The notes under the pieces: model-generated
Databases searched by the model: none
Seen by the model: only the letters and a program-made list of their open reading frames with translations
Told to the model about the DNA's origin: nothing
Translations under genes and position numbers: made by a program
Shown here: in pieces, positions 32,161 to 42,054 of the stretch
Layout: the number at the start of each line of letters is the position of its first letter
Position numbering within the stretch: the first letter of the stretch is position 1
Source: Eubacterium maltosivorans
GTDB lineage: Bacteria > Bacillota > Clostridia > Eubacteriales > Eubacteriaceae
Direction: 5' to 3'
NCBI RefSeq assembly: GCF_002441855.2
Contig: NZ_CP029487.1
Span: forward strand, 3,286,001 to 3,350,000
DNA length: 64,000 nucleotides

Positions 32161-33648
32161 ATGGAAATACAAAACATCACCAAGCTTCAGAACGGCTCAG
32201 ATATCCGCGGGGTTGCCATGGAGGGGGTTGAGGGTGAGCACATCACCCTGACCCAGGACATGGCCATGAAGATTGCCTACGCCTTCAGCAAGTGGCTGAA
32301 GGTGAAAACCGGAAAGGACAGCCTGAGCGTGGCAGTGGGCCGCGACAGCCGCCTGACCGGGCCGAACCTGGCGCAGGCGGTCTGCCTGGGCCTGGTATCG
32401 GACGGCGGCCATGTGTACGACTGCGGTATCGCCACCACGCCGGCCATGTTCATGACCACCCTGGACCCGGAGATGGACTGCGACGGCGCGGTCATGATCA
32501 CCGCCAGCCACCTGCCCTTTAACCGAAACGGCATCAAGCTGTTTACCAAAGACGGCGGCCTGAACAAGGAGGACATCGCCGAGATCCTCGAGCAGGCCGA
32601 AACCATTGTCACCGAGTTTAAAATCGGCGGCAAGCGTGAGGACTGCGCCTTTATTCCCAGGTACGCGGCCAACATCGTGCGCATGATCCGCGAGGCTACC
32701 GGGGAGGAAACCCCTCTTCAGGGCGCGCACATTATCGTGGACGCGGGCAACGGCGCGGGCGGCTTTTTTGCGGAGGGTGTGCTGGCCCCGCTGGGCGCCG
32801 ATACCCGGGGCAGCCAGTTCCTGGACCCGGACGGCCACTTCCCGAACCACATCCCCAATCCCGAGGATCAGGACGCCATCGACGCGATCCGCCGGGCCGT
32901 CATCGACAACCAGGCGGATATGGGCATTATCTTTGACACCGACGTGGACCGCTCTGCCGTTATCGACGAAAAGGGCGACGCCATCAACCGCAACGGCTTT
33001 ATCGCTTTTATTGCCAGCATGCTGCTGGAAAAATACCCGGGTACCACCATTGTCACCGACTCTGTGACCTCCACCGGACTCACCGAGTACATCGAGAGCC
33101 TCGGCGGACATCACCACCGCTTTAAGCGCGGTTACAAGAACGTCATTAACGAGGCGGTCCGCCTGAACGAACACGGCGTGGAAACCCACCTGGCCATGGA
33201 AACCAGCGGCCACGGTGCCATCCGGGAAAACTACTTCCTGGACGACGGCGCATACCTGGTCACCATGGCGCTCATCAAGTTCGCCCAGCTGCACAAAGCC
33301 GGCAAGCCGCTCTCTGTGTTCTTAAAGGATCTCAAGGAGCCTGCTGAGGCGAAGGAATACCGTTTTAAGATCGGGGCTGAGGACTTTAAGGCCTACGGCC
33401 AGGAGGTGTTAGACGGCTTCCGGAAATTCGCGGAGGAACAGCCCGGCTGGAGTATTGTGGAGCCTAACTTTGAGGGGATCCGCGTCAACTGCGAAAAGGA
33501 CGCCGGCAACGGCTGGTGCCTGATGCGCATGTCCCTCCACGATCCCATCATCCCGCTGAACATCGAGTCTGACGAGGCAGGCGGCTGTGAGAAGATCAAG
33601 GCCGCCATCGACGTTTTCCTGAAAGATTATCCAGAGCTGGAGGGCTGA
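32161..33648 (+). CDS. Phosphomannomutase/phosphoglucomutase
   Basis: A 495-residue alpha-D-phosphohexomutase. Motifs: DIRGVAMEG at the start (sugar-binding), AVGRDSRLTG, the phosphoserine loop VMITASHLPFNRNGIKLF (Ser of TASH), the metal-binding loop FDTDVDRSAVID (DxDxD) and the sugar specificity loop METSGHGAI (ExSGH). It interconverts hexose 6- and 1-phosphates for envelope polysaccharides. The last 22 codons (GGCEKIKAAIDVFLKDYPELEG) reappear in a fragment at 52712-52777. GGAGGGA precedes the ATG. It is monocistronic and flanked by repeat elements B and C. Confidence 0.93.
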   Translation: MEIQNITKLQNGSDIRGVAMEGVEGEHITLTQDMAMKIAYAFSKWLKVKTGKDSLSVAVGRDSRLTGPNLAQAVCLGLVSDGGHVYDCGIATTPAMFMTTLDPEMDCDGAVMITASHLPFNRNGIKLFTKDGGLNKEDIAEILEQAETIVTEFKIGGKREDCAFIPRYAANIVRMIREATGEETPLQGAHIIVDAGNGAGGFFAEGVLAPLGADTRGSQFLDPDGHFPNHIPNPEDQDAIDAIRRAVIDNQADMGIIFDTDVDRSAVIDEKGDAINRNGFIAFIASMLLEKYPGTTIVTDSVTSTGLTEYIESLGGHHHRFKRGYKNVINEAVRLNEHGVETHLAMETSGHGAIRENYFLDDGAYLVTMALIKFAQLHKAGKPLSVFLKDLKEPAEAKEYRFKIGAEDFKAYGQEVLDGFRKFAEEQPGWSIVEPNFEGIRVNCEKDAGNGWCLMRMSLHDPIIPLNIESDEAGGCEKIKAAIDVFLKDYPELEG

Positions 33649-33654
33649 TGAAAT

Positions 33655-33777
33655 TTATTGTGAAGCGGCGAAGCGTCAGACAGAGGATTTTTTAGCTGAT
33701 AATTGATCGTTGACAGTGGATAAGTTCTGGTGCAGATCTGGCCGCCGTCAGATTTGATGAAATGCGGCCTGTGGCCA
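33655..33777. repeat. Intergenic palindromic element, copy C (truncated)
   Basis: Contains GAAGCGGCGAAGCGTCAGACAGAGG (as two shared blocks with copy A), degraded GATAATTGATCGTTGACAGTGG repeats read in pieces, CAGATCTGGCC...GTCAGATTTG and ATGCGGCCTGTGGCC; the right half of the element is missing. Confidence 0.65.
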
Positions 33778-33811
33778 CAAAAAAAGGCTCCCCCGTGAGG
33801 GGAGCTTTTTT
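33778..33811. terminator. Bidirectional terminator of phosphomannomutase and subtilase genes
   Basis: AAAAAGGCTCCCC and GGGGAGCTTTTTT with one bulged base and a short loop. Confidence 0.88.
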
Positions 33812-33853
33812 GTGTTTTGGATTTTATGGATAAAAAGGCAGGGCGTCTTTTTT

Positions 33854-36800
33854 CTAACGTGTACGTTTTCTAACCATGAACACCATCACCAGCATTGCGG
33901 CCAACAGTGCGGCGCAGGCTGCCAGGGCGCCTGGCCCGGACAGGATACCGGTGCTGGCGTTGGGAGCGGCAGGGTCCGGAGTGTCCGGACCGGCTGGTGT
34001 AACCGGGGCTTCCGGAAGCCTCTGTTCGCCGGCCTGCGGGATGGTTTCCACTGCGGTTGACCGGAAAAGCATTTCGCTCTGGGTGCTTGGTGAGCTGCCC
34101 AGCACGTAGAACTGACCGTTGTAGGCGGTGCCGGTGAGCTCCAGAATCAAATCGCCGCCCATGCGCTTAGGGACTGGCGTAAAGCCCTTGCCGCTTGAAA
34201 AGCCCAGCTGCCAGGTGTCGTAAAGATCGCCGTCCACCTTGCCCTGGGAGCCAGCCAGGAGCATGCCGTCCCGGAGTGTGCCGCTGACATACTCCGGCTT
34301 GGCGCTGCTTGTGGTCGGCAGGATGTCTTTCAGGATAACGGCAGAGCGGCCGTCTTTCAGGTGTTCAAGGGTGTTGTTGGCAGTCATGGCGCCGGCCGCT
34401 TTGTCCCACTGATAGCCCGAAGCCATGTAAAGGCCGTCGCCCTGGGTGTAGGCGGTTTTGCCGAAGGCCCGCCCGCCGGCCAGCTCGCCGGATTTTTCCA
34501 GGGAGTTCTTATCGGGACGGATGGTGTAAATGTCCCGGACAAAAAGCTTGTCAAAATCCAGCGTGGACTGATCCACAGTGGTTTCGCCGATGGCGCCGCT
34601 CAGGCTTTGGGACAGGGCTTCGGGGTCTGCGCCGCTGGCCGCCTGGGCGCGCAGGGCGTTCAGGGAAGCGGCGGGCAGCGTGTCGGAGAGAATGCTGAAG
34701 TCCATGCCGCCAGCCACCACGAGGGTGTCGCCGCTGGTGGCGACGCTGGCGCCCAGCAGGCTGCTGAGTGCCGGGTGCTCAAATAATTCCCAGCGGTTGG
34801 TCTCGGGTGTGTAGAGTGCCAGGCAGAAATGATTGTTGTCTGAGCGCAGGGCTGTGGTCACCAGCTTCCCGTTCCAGGTGCAGGTGGCGTCGGACGGGAT
34901 AAAGGCTTCGCTGTTTTCAGTTTCGAGCTGTGTCCATTCCCTGGACTGGATATCGTAGCGCCAGACCTGGGAGTGGGTGTCATCCAGCGTGCCCAGATAG
35001 TAGAGCTTCCCGTTCAAAGCGGTCAGGCTCTGGGCAGTCATGTCGTAGAAGCTGTGCTGTGCCTTGGGGTCGGGCAGGGGCAGGCTGTTTTCATAGAAGA
35101 CATTGCTGTCAAAGAGCTCAAAGCTCTGGTGGCCTGAGAGGGCGCTTCCGCCGTCGGCCTTCTGGGTGACCGTCACGGTTTTTTCCCCGCCGGTAAAGCC
35201 CTCGGGCAGACGGACACGGATCTGGGTATCGCTCCAGTCAAGGATATTTTCAGCGGGTAGATCGCTTTTTTCAATGGCCAGGGCGCCCGGGGAATCGCCG
35301 AAGAAGTAACCGTCGATGACCAGCTCGTTTTCACCGGAACCGGGAAGCGCCCGGTTGAGCACCGGCGCGGGCTGGCTGACGTTCTTCAGGCTGGCGTAAC
35401 CGCCAGAGACAGAGGTGCCTTCCAGGTTCTGCGCCCATACGGCGCTGCCGATAACGCGCGCGGCCCGTTTGGCAGAGCTGTCCTCAGGATAGCGGGCAGC
35501 CAGGATAGCCACCTCACCTGTGACGGCCGGGGCGGCCATGGAAGTGCCAGAGCTGTCCGCGTAGGGGAGCAGCGCGCTGCCGATCCCCAGGGCGTCCAGA
35601 TAGATTTCGCCGGAAAGGGAGGATGGGTTCTGCTGGTCACTGGTATCAAAGATATTGGCTTCGATACGCAGCGTGAAATCCGCCCAGTCGGTGTTATCCG
35701 GCAGAATAAAGGCGTTATCACTCCAAAGGCCGGCGTGGCTCTGGGCCAGCGGTTTATCGGGCTCTGTGGCGTTGTACAGAGGGAGGAACGTGTTTTCAAC
35801 TGTTTTTACCGCGGCGCTGACAACCAGCGTGGTGCTGTCCGGTGAGAGCCCGTCCCGGATTGGTGTGACAGCAGGCAGCGACAGGAAAGCGGGCTTCTCT
35901 GCAAGTGCGGACAGGTCGACCGGCTCGCTCTCCAGGCCGGCGACGTCCAGAGTGCTGCCGTTTACTTCAGCGGCGCCAGTGGTAAGCTTTAAGCTGGCGA
36001 CGCCGTCCCGGGCAAATGTGCCTGAAACGATTTCCATGTCCTGGTTTTGGTAGAGCTTTTTAAAGCTAAAGCCGTTTTGACCACTGTCCTCGAAGCTGTT
36101 GTAGCGCAGATTATCCGCGTCGGTGGACAGCCTTGCACAGTAGCGCGCCATGGACATAGGATAAGTGGACAGGATGTTAACGCCCGGGGCGGCGATGTCT
36201 GTGCTCCGGGGGCCGTAGTTGCTAAAATAAGCCATCTCACCCTGACTGTCCAGGGCGTTGACAGCAATGACGTAGGGATTGCTTTTGAGCCCCCAGACGG
36301 TGGTGCTGTTTTCGTCGCAGTTGGTGAACTCGTTGCCTGAGGCAAAGACACTGACAACGCCCAGCTCACCCACCTGGGTGATCGCCTCGTTAAGCGCGAT
36401 GCCGCTGTACTGGCCGCCCCAGGAGTTGTTGACTGCCACGACGTTGACGCCGTTCTGGCAGGCGGCTTTGATGTAAGCGTAGCCCTTCAGGATGGAGGCA
36501 GAGGAAAAACCCCCGCCGTCGTTGCCAGCCTTAACGGCCATCAGCTGGGCGTTTCCGGATGCGCCGCTGGTGCCGTGGCCGTTCCAGCCCGAAGCGATAA
36601 TGCCTGCGCAGTGGGTGCCGTGGCTCATGTCGTCCATGGGGTCGGTCTCGTCGTAGGGGTCGCCGGCCATGGTGGTCCCGGCAGAATTGTAGCCGTAGGT
36701 CCCGCCGTCCAGGCGCATGCCCTCGGGTCTTGTCCAGATGCTGGGCGCGAGATCGGGGTGGGTATAGTCGATACCAGTGTCCAGCACCGCTACGACGACG

Positions 36801-37336
36801 CTGTCCCAGCTGGCTTCGGGCGTCTTATCCCAGCCCTCAATGCCCATGTCCATGCCGGCGCGGCCGCCCATGGCGCCCTGATTGTTATAGGCCCACTGGT
36901 AGGCGGTCAAGTCCTTATAGCTGGTGATGTCAGCAGATGGGCTGTCCGCCCCGGCCACGTTAAAGACATAGTTAGGCTCTGCGTAGAGCACCCTGTCGTT
37001 TTGGCTGAGGGCGTCGATAAGGGCCTCGGTGGACAGCCCGTCTGCGCGCACCAGGCCGATAATACCGGCCATCTCTGCGGCTCGGTAAGACTGTATATTG
37101 TCAGCGTTTTCAACTCTGGGCGCACTGTCAAGCGTCATGAGCACGTCCATGTCCGCCAGCAGGGAAGACCCGGCGTCACGGCTCAGACTTTCAGGCTTCA
37201 GGCAGACAATGGCCTCGCCTTCGGTATAATGATTCGGTTTAGCAGCCTCAGCGTCTGTGACGCTCTGGGCCAGGGCAATGGGCGTGCCACTGAAAAGCAG
37301 CAGGGCTGTGAGCAGGCAAGCCAGTAATTTTTTCAT
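33854..37336 (-). CDS. Subtilisin-like (S8) surface protease with TIG and Kelch-like regions
   Basis: A 1160-residue secreted protease. Signal peptide residues 1-24; propeptide to about 150. The S8 triad is intact: Asp in VVAVLDTGIDYTHPDL, His in DDMSHGTHCAGIIASG, oxyanion Asn in VNNSWGG, Ser in DSSGTSMAAPAVTG. A beta insert (about 400-590) separates Asn and Ser. After the catalytic domain come an IPT/TIG-like domain (about 660-750), Kelch-like beta repeats (GKLYYLGTLDDTHSQVWRYD, DTLVVAGGMDFS, YMASGYQWD), and a C-terminus with NASTG, a membrane segment and RKRTR, a weak sortase-type signal. It probably processes or degrades extracellular proteins while wall- or membrane-held. GAGAGAGG precedes the ATG. 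Confidence 0.88.
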   Translation of the reverse strand: MKKLLACLLTALLLFSGTPIALAQSVTDAEAAKPNHYTEGEAIVCLKPESLSRDAGSSLLADMDVLMTLDSAPRVENADNIQSYRAAEMAGIIGLVRADGLSTEALIDALSQNDRVLYAEPNYVFNVAGADSPSADITSYKDLTAYQWAYNNQGAMGGRAGMDMGIEGWDKTPEASWDSVVVAVLDTGIDYTHPDLAPSIWTRPEGMRLDGGTYGYNSAGTTMAGDPYDETDPMDDMSHGTHCAGIIASGWNGHGTSGASGNAQLMAVKAGNDGGGFSSASILKGYAYIKAACQNGVNVVAVNNSWGGQYSGIALNEAITQVGELGVVSVFASGNEFTNCDENSTTVWGLKSNPYVIAVNALDSQGEMAYFSNYGPRSTDIAAPGVNILSTYPMSMARYCARLSTDADNLRYNSFEDSGQNGFSFKKLYQNQDMEIVSGTFARDGVASLKLTTGAAEVNGSTLDVAGLESEPVDLSALAEKPAFLSLPAVTPIRDGLSPDSTTLVVSAAVKTVENTFLPLYNATEPDKPLAQSHAGLWSDNAFILPDNTDWADFTLRIEANIFDTSDQQNPSSLSGEIYLDALGIGSALLPYADSSGTSMAAPAVTGEVAILAARYPEDSSAKRAARVIGSAVWAQNLEGTSVSGGYASLKNVSQPAPVLNRALPGSGENELVIDGYFFGDSPGALAIEKSDLPAENILDWSDTQIRVRLPEGFTGGEKTVTVTQKADGGSALSGHQSFELFDSNVFYENSLPLPDPKAQHSFYDMTAQSLTALNGKLYYLGTLDDTHSQVWRYDIQSREWTQLETENSEAFIPSDATCTWNGKLVTTALRSDNNHFCLALYTPETNRWELFEHPALSSLLGASVATSGDTLVVAGGMDFSILSDTLPAASLNALRAQAASGADPEALSQSLSGAIGETTVDQSTLDFDKLFVRDIYTIRPDKNSLEKSGELAGGRAFGKTAYTQGDGLYMASGYQWDKAAGAMTANNTLEHLKDGRSAVILKDILPTTSSAKPEYVSGTLRDGMLLAGSQGKVDGDLYDTWQLGFSSGKGFTPVPKRMGGDLILELTGTAYNGQFYVLGSSPSTQSEMLFRSTAVETIPQAGEQRLPEAPVTPAGPDTPDPAAPNASTGILSGPGALAACAALLAAMLVMVFMVRKRTR

Positions 37337-37369
37337 TTCCTCTCTCCTTATTCATCAGAAATTTTAATC

Positions 37370-37398
37370 ATTATATCATGGGAAAATATATTTTACAA
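37370..37398 (-). promoter_or_regulatory. Sigma-A promoter of the subtilase gene
   Basis: Minus strand TTGTAA (37398-37393), 17 bp, TATAAT (37375-37370), 34 bp before the start codon. Confidence 0.75.
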
Positions 37399-37418
37399 TT
37401 ATAATCTAAAAAAGCAAG

Positions 37419-37700
37419 GGGGACAAAGAATTCGTCTCCATCTCAGGATGTCGACAAAGTCGGTCGTGAGCTGCAAAGCAAAAGTGAAAGGTGGTATGAA
37501 TGGAGAATTGAAAATGGAGAATGGAGAATGCCGGAACGCTTTCGCCAAGGCTCAAGCGATTTAAGCTGCGGCCGCAGGCCGCGTCTAATCAAAATGCGTT
37601 AGCATTTTGTTCCTGTAATTCTCAATTCTCCATTCTGCATTTTCCATTCAAAGCTTGCTTTTCAACACTCTGAGCAGGAGGGGACGAAGAATTCGTCTCC
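37419..37700. repeat. Intergenic palindromic element, copy D, flanked by a 21-bp direct repeat
   Basis: Inverse orientation relative to copy A: the block CAGGATGTCGACAAAGTCGG (37444-37463) is the complement of the right end of copies A and E. Inside are GGAGAATTGAAAATGGAG-type repeats, GCGGCC...GGCCGC and CAAAATGCG...GCATTTTG palindromes. Outside, 37419-37439 and 37680-37700 are direct repeats matching at 20 of 21 positions, each a palindrome around GACGAATTC. Confidence 0.82.
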
Positions 37701-37709
37701 TGTTTTCAT

Positions 37710-39599
37710 TTAGTACAGCTTAAACCCATCCTTTCCCTGGGCCTTGACGTCGTACAGGGCGCTGTCGGCTTTTTGGTACAGGGCGGCGAAGTCATGGCCG
37801 TCCCGGGGCGCCAGGGAGGCGCCCACGCTGGCGGTGATCTGCCTGCCGCCTTCGTAGCTTATGTGCAGGGCGGCCACCAGGCTTTCGGCTTTCTGTCTGG
37901 CGTATTCGGGCGAGGGCACCGGCACAAAGGCGGCAAACTCGTCGCCGCCGATACGGCCGACAATGTCGTCCTCGCGGAACTGGGCCTTGAGCACAGAGGC
38001 GAAGCGTGAGATGACCAGGTCGCCCATGGCGTGGCCGCAGGTATCGTTGACGTCCTTGAAGTCGTCGATGTCCAGAATAAAGAAAGCGTAGGTTTTTTCG
38101 GGCTGCGCGGCCAGGGCGCGGTCGATCTGCTCCTGGGTGCCCACCTTGTGGTAGAGGCCGGTGAGGGAATCCCGCTTCATCTTTTCGTACATGTACTGCT
38201 CCCGCTTTTTCTCCTCGTCGATGTTCTGGCGGTACACAAACATGCGCACAGACTGGTCCTCCTCCCAGAAGAAAATGCGCGCTGTGATGCGCATCCAGTA
38301 ATAGTGCTGGCCGTCCTTGGTGATCATAAACTCGTAGCGCAGGTTTTCGATGCCCAGCTCGTAGGCCCTGAGAACCTGCTGGGGGCCGAAGGTGGACAGG
38401 TAGCCGTCGCGGTAATCTTCTTTAATCTGCTTTTCGGCAATGATCGCAAGGGCGTCGTCGTAGGCGGCGGTGTCCTCGGGCACGCCCAGGCTCTCAAAAT
38501 ACTGGTGGGTGGCCGCGCTGGCAGCGCGGTTGTGGGTGATGTCGATCTCGTAGATGTTCTCGTAGATTTTTTCGGTCTCTTCCTTGAAAATGGCGCTGTG
38601 CTTCTTCTCACGCTCCAGGGTCAGGCCCACGATCTGGGCGTTGTAGCGTCTTATGACCCGGGTAATGACAAGGAGGACGGTGGCGGTGACCAGGGCGATG
38701 ACCAAGACGCCGACGCTCAGCTGGACAATGGTTTTATTCCGCCAGGCGGTGGTGTCGTTGTCGATCATGAGGTACCATTTAAGGCTGGGCACGTACCGGG
38801 CCACGCCGTAGCCCTCGTGGCCGTCCTGGCGGTACCAGAAGGCGTTCTCGGCATCGGGCGCGGGAAAGGCCTTGTCCTCAAAGACCGCGCAGCCGTCAAT
38901 ATCAAAAAGGCTGGAGGGCTCGAAGCCGGTCTGGTCGGTGGAGATCTGGATGGTGCCGTCCGCGTCGATGAGGTAGGCCTTGATGCCGAACTGGTTCTCG
39001 TAATTCCGAAAGATGCCCTGGAGGGAATCGACCTTGAAGCCAACGCCCACCACGCCCAGCACAGACCCATCGTCGCCCTTGATCTTGCAGTTGATGAACA
39101 CGGTCACCTCGTTCTGGGCGGCCTCGTCGTTGTCGATGTTGAGGCCAGTGTCCTCCCGGCCGTTCAGGAAGGAATAGTACCAGTCGTTCTCGGGGTTGCC
39201 GGGGGCCAGGGTGCGGTCGATGCCGTTAAAGTGGTAGTAGCGGCTGGTCTGGGCGGAGACGAGAAAGACGGAGTCGTAGCTGTACTTTTGCTTGTAGCCG
39301 TACAGGTAGTTTTGCATGGTCTGGACAAAGTCGTCCTCGTCGCCCCGCGCGGCCTCCTCGTTCAGGAATTCCTTGAGCAGGTGGTCGTTGGCCATGGTCA
39401 GGGAGATGTTGATGGGCTTGGTGAAAATGGCGTCGATCTGGTAATAGATGCCCTCTGAGGTGAGGGAGGAGATATGCTCCACGTCTTTTTTGAAGATGCC
39501 GTTGTTGGAGTGGTAGCTGACATAGGAGGCCACCGCGAACCCCAGAACAATGATCACACAGATGAAGAGATTGGTTTTAAGCAGAGCGTCTTTTTTCAT
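37710..39599 (-). CDS. Diguanylate cyclase with dCache sensor and PAS-like domain
   Basis: A 629-residue membrane protein. Membrane segments at about 10-30 and 290-312 enclose a double-Cache extracytoplasmic sensor (DSVFLVSAQTSRYYHF, VLGVVGVGFKVDSLQ). A cytosolic PAS-like region (about 340-460) follows, ending in a short coiled coil, then the GGDEF domain: DSLTGLYHKVGTQEQI, FILDIDDFKDVNDTCGHAMGDLV, and GRIGGDEF with the intact RxxD inhibitory site REDD five residues before. It should make c-di-GMP with product inhibition. Last (3') gene of the signalling block on the minus strand; its stop is next to repeat element D. Confidence 0.93.
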   Translation of the reverse strand: MKKDALLKTNLFICVIIVLGFAVASYVSYHSNNGIFKKDVEHISSLTSEGIYYQIDAIFTKPINISLTMANDHLLKEFLNEEAARGDEDDFVQTMQNYLYGYKQKYSYDSVFLVSAQTSRYYHFNGIDRTLAPGNPENDWYYSFLNGREDTGLNIDNDEAAQNEVTVFINCKIKGDDGSVLGVVGVGFKVDSLQGIFRNYENQFGIKAYLIDADGTIQISTDQTGFEPSSLFDIDGCAVFEDKAFPAPDAENAFWYRQDGHEGYGVARYVPSLKWYLMIDNDTTAWRNKTIVQLSVGVLVIALVTATVLLVITRVIRRYNAQIVGLTLEREKKHSAIFKEETEKIYENIYEIDITHNRAASAATHQYFESLGVPEDTAAYDDALAIIAEKQIKEDYRDGYLSTFGPQQVLRAYELGIENLRYEFMITKDGQHYYWMRITARIFFWEEDQSVRMFVYRQNIDEEKKREQYMYEKMKRDSLTGLYHKVGTQEQIDRALAAQPEKTYAFFILDIDDFKDVNDTCGHAMGDLVISRFASVLKAQFREDDIVGRIGGDEFAAFVPVPSPEYARQKAESLVAALHISYEGGRQITASVGASLAPRDGHDFAALYQKADSALYDVKAQGKDGFKLY

Positions 39600-39911
39600 A
39601 GGTTTTTCCTTTTTATTGAATCGAGTGCAGGGGGAAAGCCCTTAAATTGTAGTTTACAGACTGTCAAAGAGGCGGCAATGTTCGAGACTGCGCCTTTTAT
39701 CCAGATAAGAAAAAGAGTCCAGGCGCTGCGATAAACGGCCAAGAATCGTACTGCTTTAACGGGACAGCCGGACACTGATAATATAAAGCGTCAACGTTAG
39801 AGAAGAAGATCCTGGTGTGAGGCAGTGCCCGCAGGACATCTTTTTCTTTCTTAGGTAAAAGGCTTCGTCTCTTGAGGTTGTCTGACAGCCTTAAAGCCGC
39901 CAGATAACGGC
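39600..39911. other. Intergenic region between two GGDEF genes
   Basis: About 310 bp that must hold the promoter of the 37710-39599 gene and the end of the PAS-GGDEF transcript. A weak minus-strand hairpin (ATGTCCTG near 39840 with CAGGATC near 39814) might terminate transcription. No gene seen. Confidence 0.4.
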
Positions 39912-41945
39912 TTATTCGTAAAATACCATGGTGTCGCGCCCCTGGCGCTTGGCCTGGTAGAGGGCGCTGTCGGCTTTATCGTAAAGCTCCTGGAAGCTTC
40001 TGCCGTGGCTGGGGAAAAGGGCGACCCCGATGCTGACAGTGAGCGGAGCTTCGGTCAGACCCAGATGGCAGAGCCGTTCTCTGAGCACGTTCAGGCGGTC
40101 TCTGATAATGGCGGTGTCGGACAGGCCGCGCATAAAGATCATGAACTCGTCGCCGCCCAGTCGCCCGGAGAAGTCATTGCTGCGCAGGCAGTCTCTCAGG
40201 GCGCCAGCCACCTCGATGAGAACCCTGTCGCCGAACTGGTGGCCGCAGGTGTCGTTGAGGGACTTGAAATGGTCGATGTCTAGAATGATGAGGGCGTGGT
40301 GAGCCGCGGTGCCCCGGCGCAGCACGCGGCCAAGGCGCTTGATGAGGGTGGCCCGGTTATAGAGCCCGGTGAGCGGGTCGGTCTGGGAGAGCTTGCGCAG
40401 CTCCAGGGAGCGCCGCTTGCTGCTGTCAATGTCCTGGATGAGGGCGAAAAAGCGCACTGCGCCCACAAAGGGGTCGTCGATCATCTGCACGTCGGCTCTG
40501 GCCCAGAAAAAGCCGTCGCCGGACGGACGCAGGCGGCGGTGCTCCAGGCTCAGCTCGCTGGTTCCCTGGCGGTGCAGCTCCAGCAGGCGGCCGCGGCCAA
40601 AAAAGCGCCGGTATTTTTTCCGGTCCTCGGGCAGGACAAAGTGCTCGCTGGTGTAGTGGGTGAGGGCTTCCAGGGTCTGCTGGCAGTCCTCGGGAATGCT
40701 GTCCTTGGTCTGCCCCTCAAAGGTCTCGAGCACATCGGCGGACAGATTGAACTCGTAGTAGGCGATGCTGTCCTTGCGGCGCTGTTCGTAGGCGGTAAAC
40801 CACCGCTCATAGGCGATCTCGCGCTCGTGCAGCTCGGTGCTGTCCGAGTAAGTGATGATGGCGGTGATGGGCTCGCCGCCGTCGCTGTAGACCAGGGAGT
40901 AATCCGCGATATACCAGACGTAGCGGTTCTGGTCTGGGGCGAACATCCTGACCGAGGTATGGCCCTCGGGCTGTCCGGCCAGCATGTCCCGGTAAAACCG
41001 GAGGTAGTCGGCGGTGGTCTCGTCCGCGATGTCGAGGCCCTGGATCACCGAGTCGGGCACGTTTTCGGTCACGGTTTTCTGCCCTAACAGCTGGGCGGCC
41101 TCCTCGGTCTGGAACAGGGTATGGGTGCGCAGATCGTACCGGGCGATAAACTTATCGGAGTGGCGCAGGGCGATACGGTTTTCCTCCTCGCTGATGCGCA
41201 GGGCCTCCTCGGCGGTCTTGCGGTCGGTGATGTCGAACACAGCGCCGAACAGGGTGTTGTCCGACGGGTTGTACTGGCAGCGGACCAGCACCCAGAGGGT
41301 CGCGCCCCCGATGGTGCGGCCCCGGTTTTCAAGCTCGAAGGAATACTGCCCTGCGGTGATATGGCCTGTAATCTCGCTGTGCACGCGCTTAAAATCCTCG
41401 GGCGGCACGATGAGCTCGCAGTTTGAAAAGCCTGCGGCCTCAGCCGTTTCGCGGGTGTAGCCGTAGGTCTCATAGAAAAAGGCGTTGGCGTACAGCAGGG
41501 TCAGGCGGTCGTCTACCATGGCCTTAAAAACGCCGCAGGGCACCTGGTCGGCGTAGCTCTCGGTCTGGGTGCGCTTCAGGTACCGCAGGTCGGCAAACTG
41601 GCAGAGGATAAGGGCAGGGGCGTCCTCGGGCTTTGAGACCTGCTGGCAGGAGGCGCAGACCCAGGTGGGAGTGCCGCTGCGGTCTGTCAGCCTCTGGCGG
41701 GCATGCGCGGTCTCGCCAGGCTTCAGGCGGTTCAGGAACGCTTTAAAGGCTGGCAGGTCTTCCTTCTCCATATAGGCCGCGAGGGAGCCTGGCAGGACGC
41801 TCAGTCCCAGAAAATCCATGAGACTGGGGTTCAGGTAGCGCGGGGTCAGGGAGGCGTCTGCCTGAAAGCAGGCGATGCCGTCAAAGAGAAGCTCAGGTGT
41901 TTCGGTTGTAAAGGTATAGAACGATTGGGTGGTTTGTACTTCCAT
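39912..41945 (-). CDS. Multi-PAS diguanylate cyclase
   Basis: Start at ATG 41945 with AAGGAG eight bases upstream; a TTG further out is too close to that site. The 677-residue cytosolic protein has several PAS-like domains (about 10-120, 130-250 with YGYTRETAEAAGFSN and VFDITDRKTAEEAL, 260-385, and 400-500) and a C-terminal GGDEF domain: DPLTGLYNRATLIKRL, LDIDHFKSLNDTCGHQFGD, GRLGGDEF with RxxD as RSND. Both active site and inhibitory site are intact, so it should synthesise c-di-GMP in response to an intracellular or redox/ligand signal. No membrane segment is seen. Monocistronic minus-strand gene within the signalling block. Confidence 0.92.
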   Translation of the reverse strand: MEVQTTQSFYTFTTETPELLFDGIACFQADASLTPRYLNPSLMDFLGLSVLPGSLAAYMEKEDLPAFKAFLNRLKPGETAHARQRLTDRSGTPTWVCASCQQVSKPEDAPALILCQFADLRYLKRTQTESYADQVPCGVFKAMVDDRLTLLYANAFFYETYGYTRETAEAAGFSNCELIVPPEDFKRVHSEITGHITAGQYSFELENRGRTIGGATLWVLVRCQYNPSDNTLFGAVFDITDRKTAEEALRISEEENRIALRHSDKFIARYDLRTHTLFQTEEAAQLLGQKTVTENVPDSVIQGLDIADETTADYLRFYRDMLAGQPEGHTSVRMFAPDQNRYVWYIADYSLVYSDGGEPITAIITYSDSTELHEREIAYERWFTAYEQRRKDSIAYYEFNLSADVLETFEGQTKDSIPEDCQQTLEALTHYTSEHFVLPEDRKKYRRFFGRGRLLELHRQGTSELSLEHRRLRPSGDGFFWARADVQMIDDPFVGAVRFFALIQDIDSSKRRSLELRKLSQTDPLTGLYNRATLIKRLGRVLRRGTAAHHALIILDIDHFKSLNDTCGHQFGDRVLIEVAGALRDCLRSNDFSGRLGGDEFMIFMRGLSDTAIIRDRLNVLRERLCHLGLTEAPLTVSIGVALFPSHGRSFQELYDKADSALYQAKRQGRDTMVFYE

Positions 41946-42054
41946 GAGCAATTCTCCTTAAAATGGATTATTTTGTCTATTCTATCATTTTTGTATTTTA
42001 AAAACAACAAAGAGTGTACCTGCAAAAAGTAAAATTGGCACGTTATCGGTAAAT

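Noticed and set aside
38031-39458. 475-codon plus-strand frame opposite the dCache diguanylate cyclase
   Set aside because: Val/Gly/Leu-rich shadow of the minus-strand GGDEF gene, no motifs.
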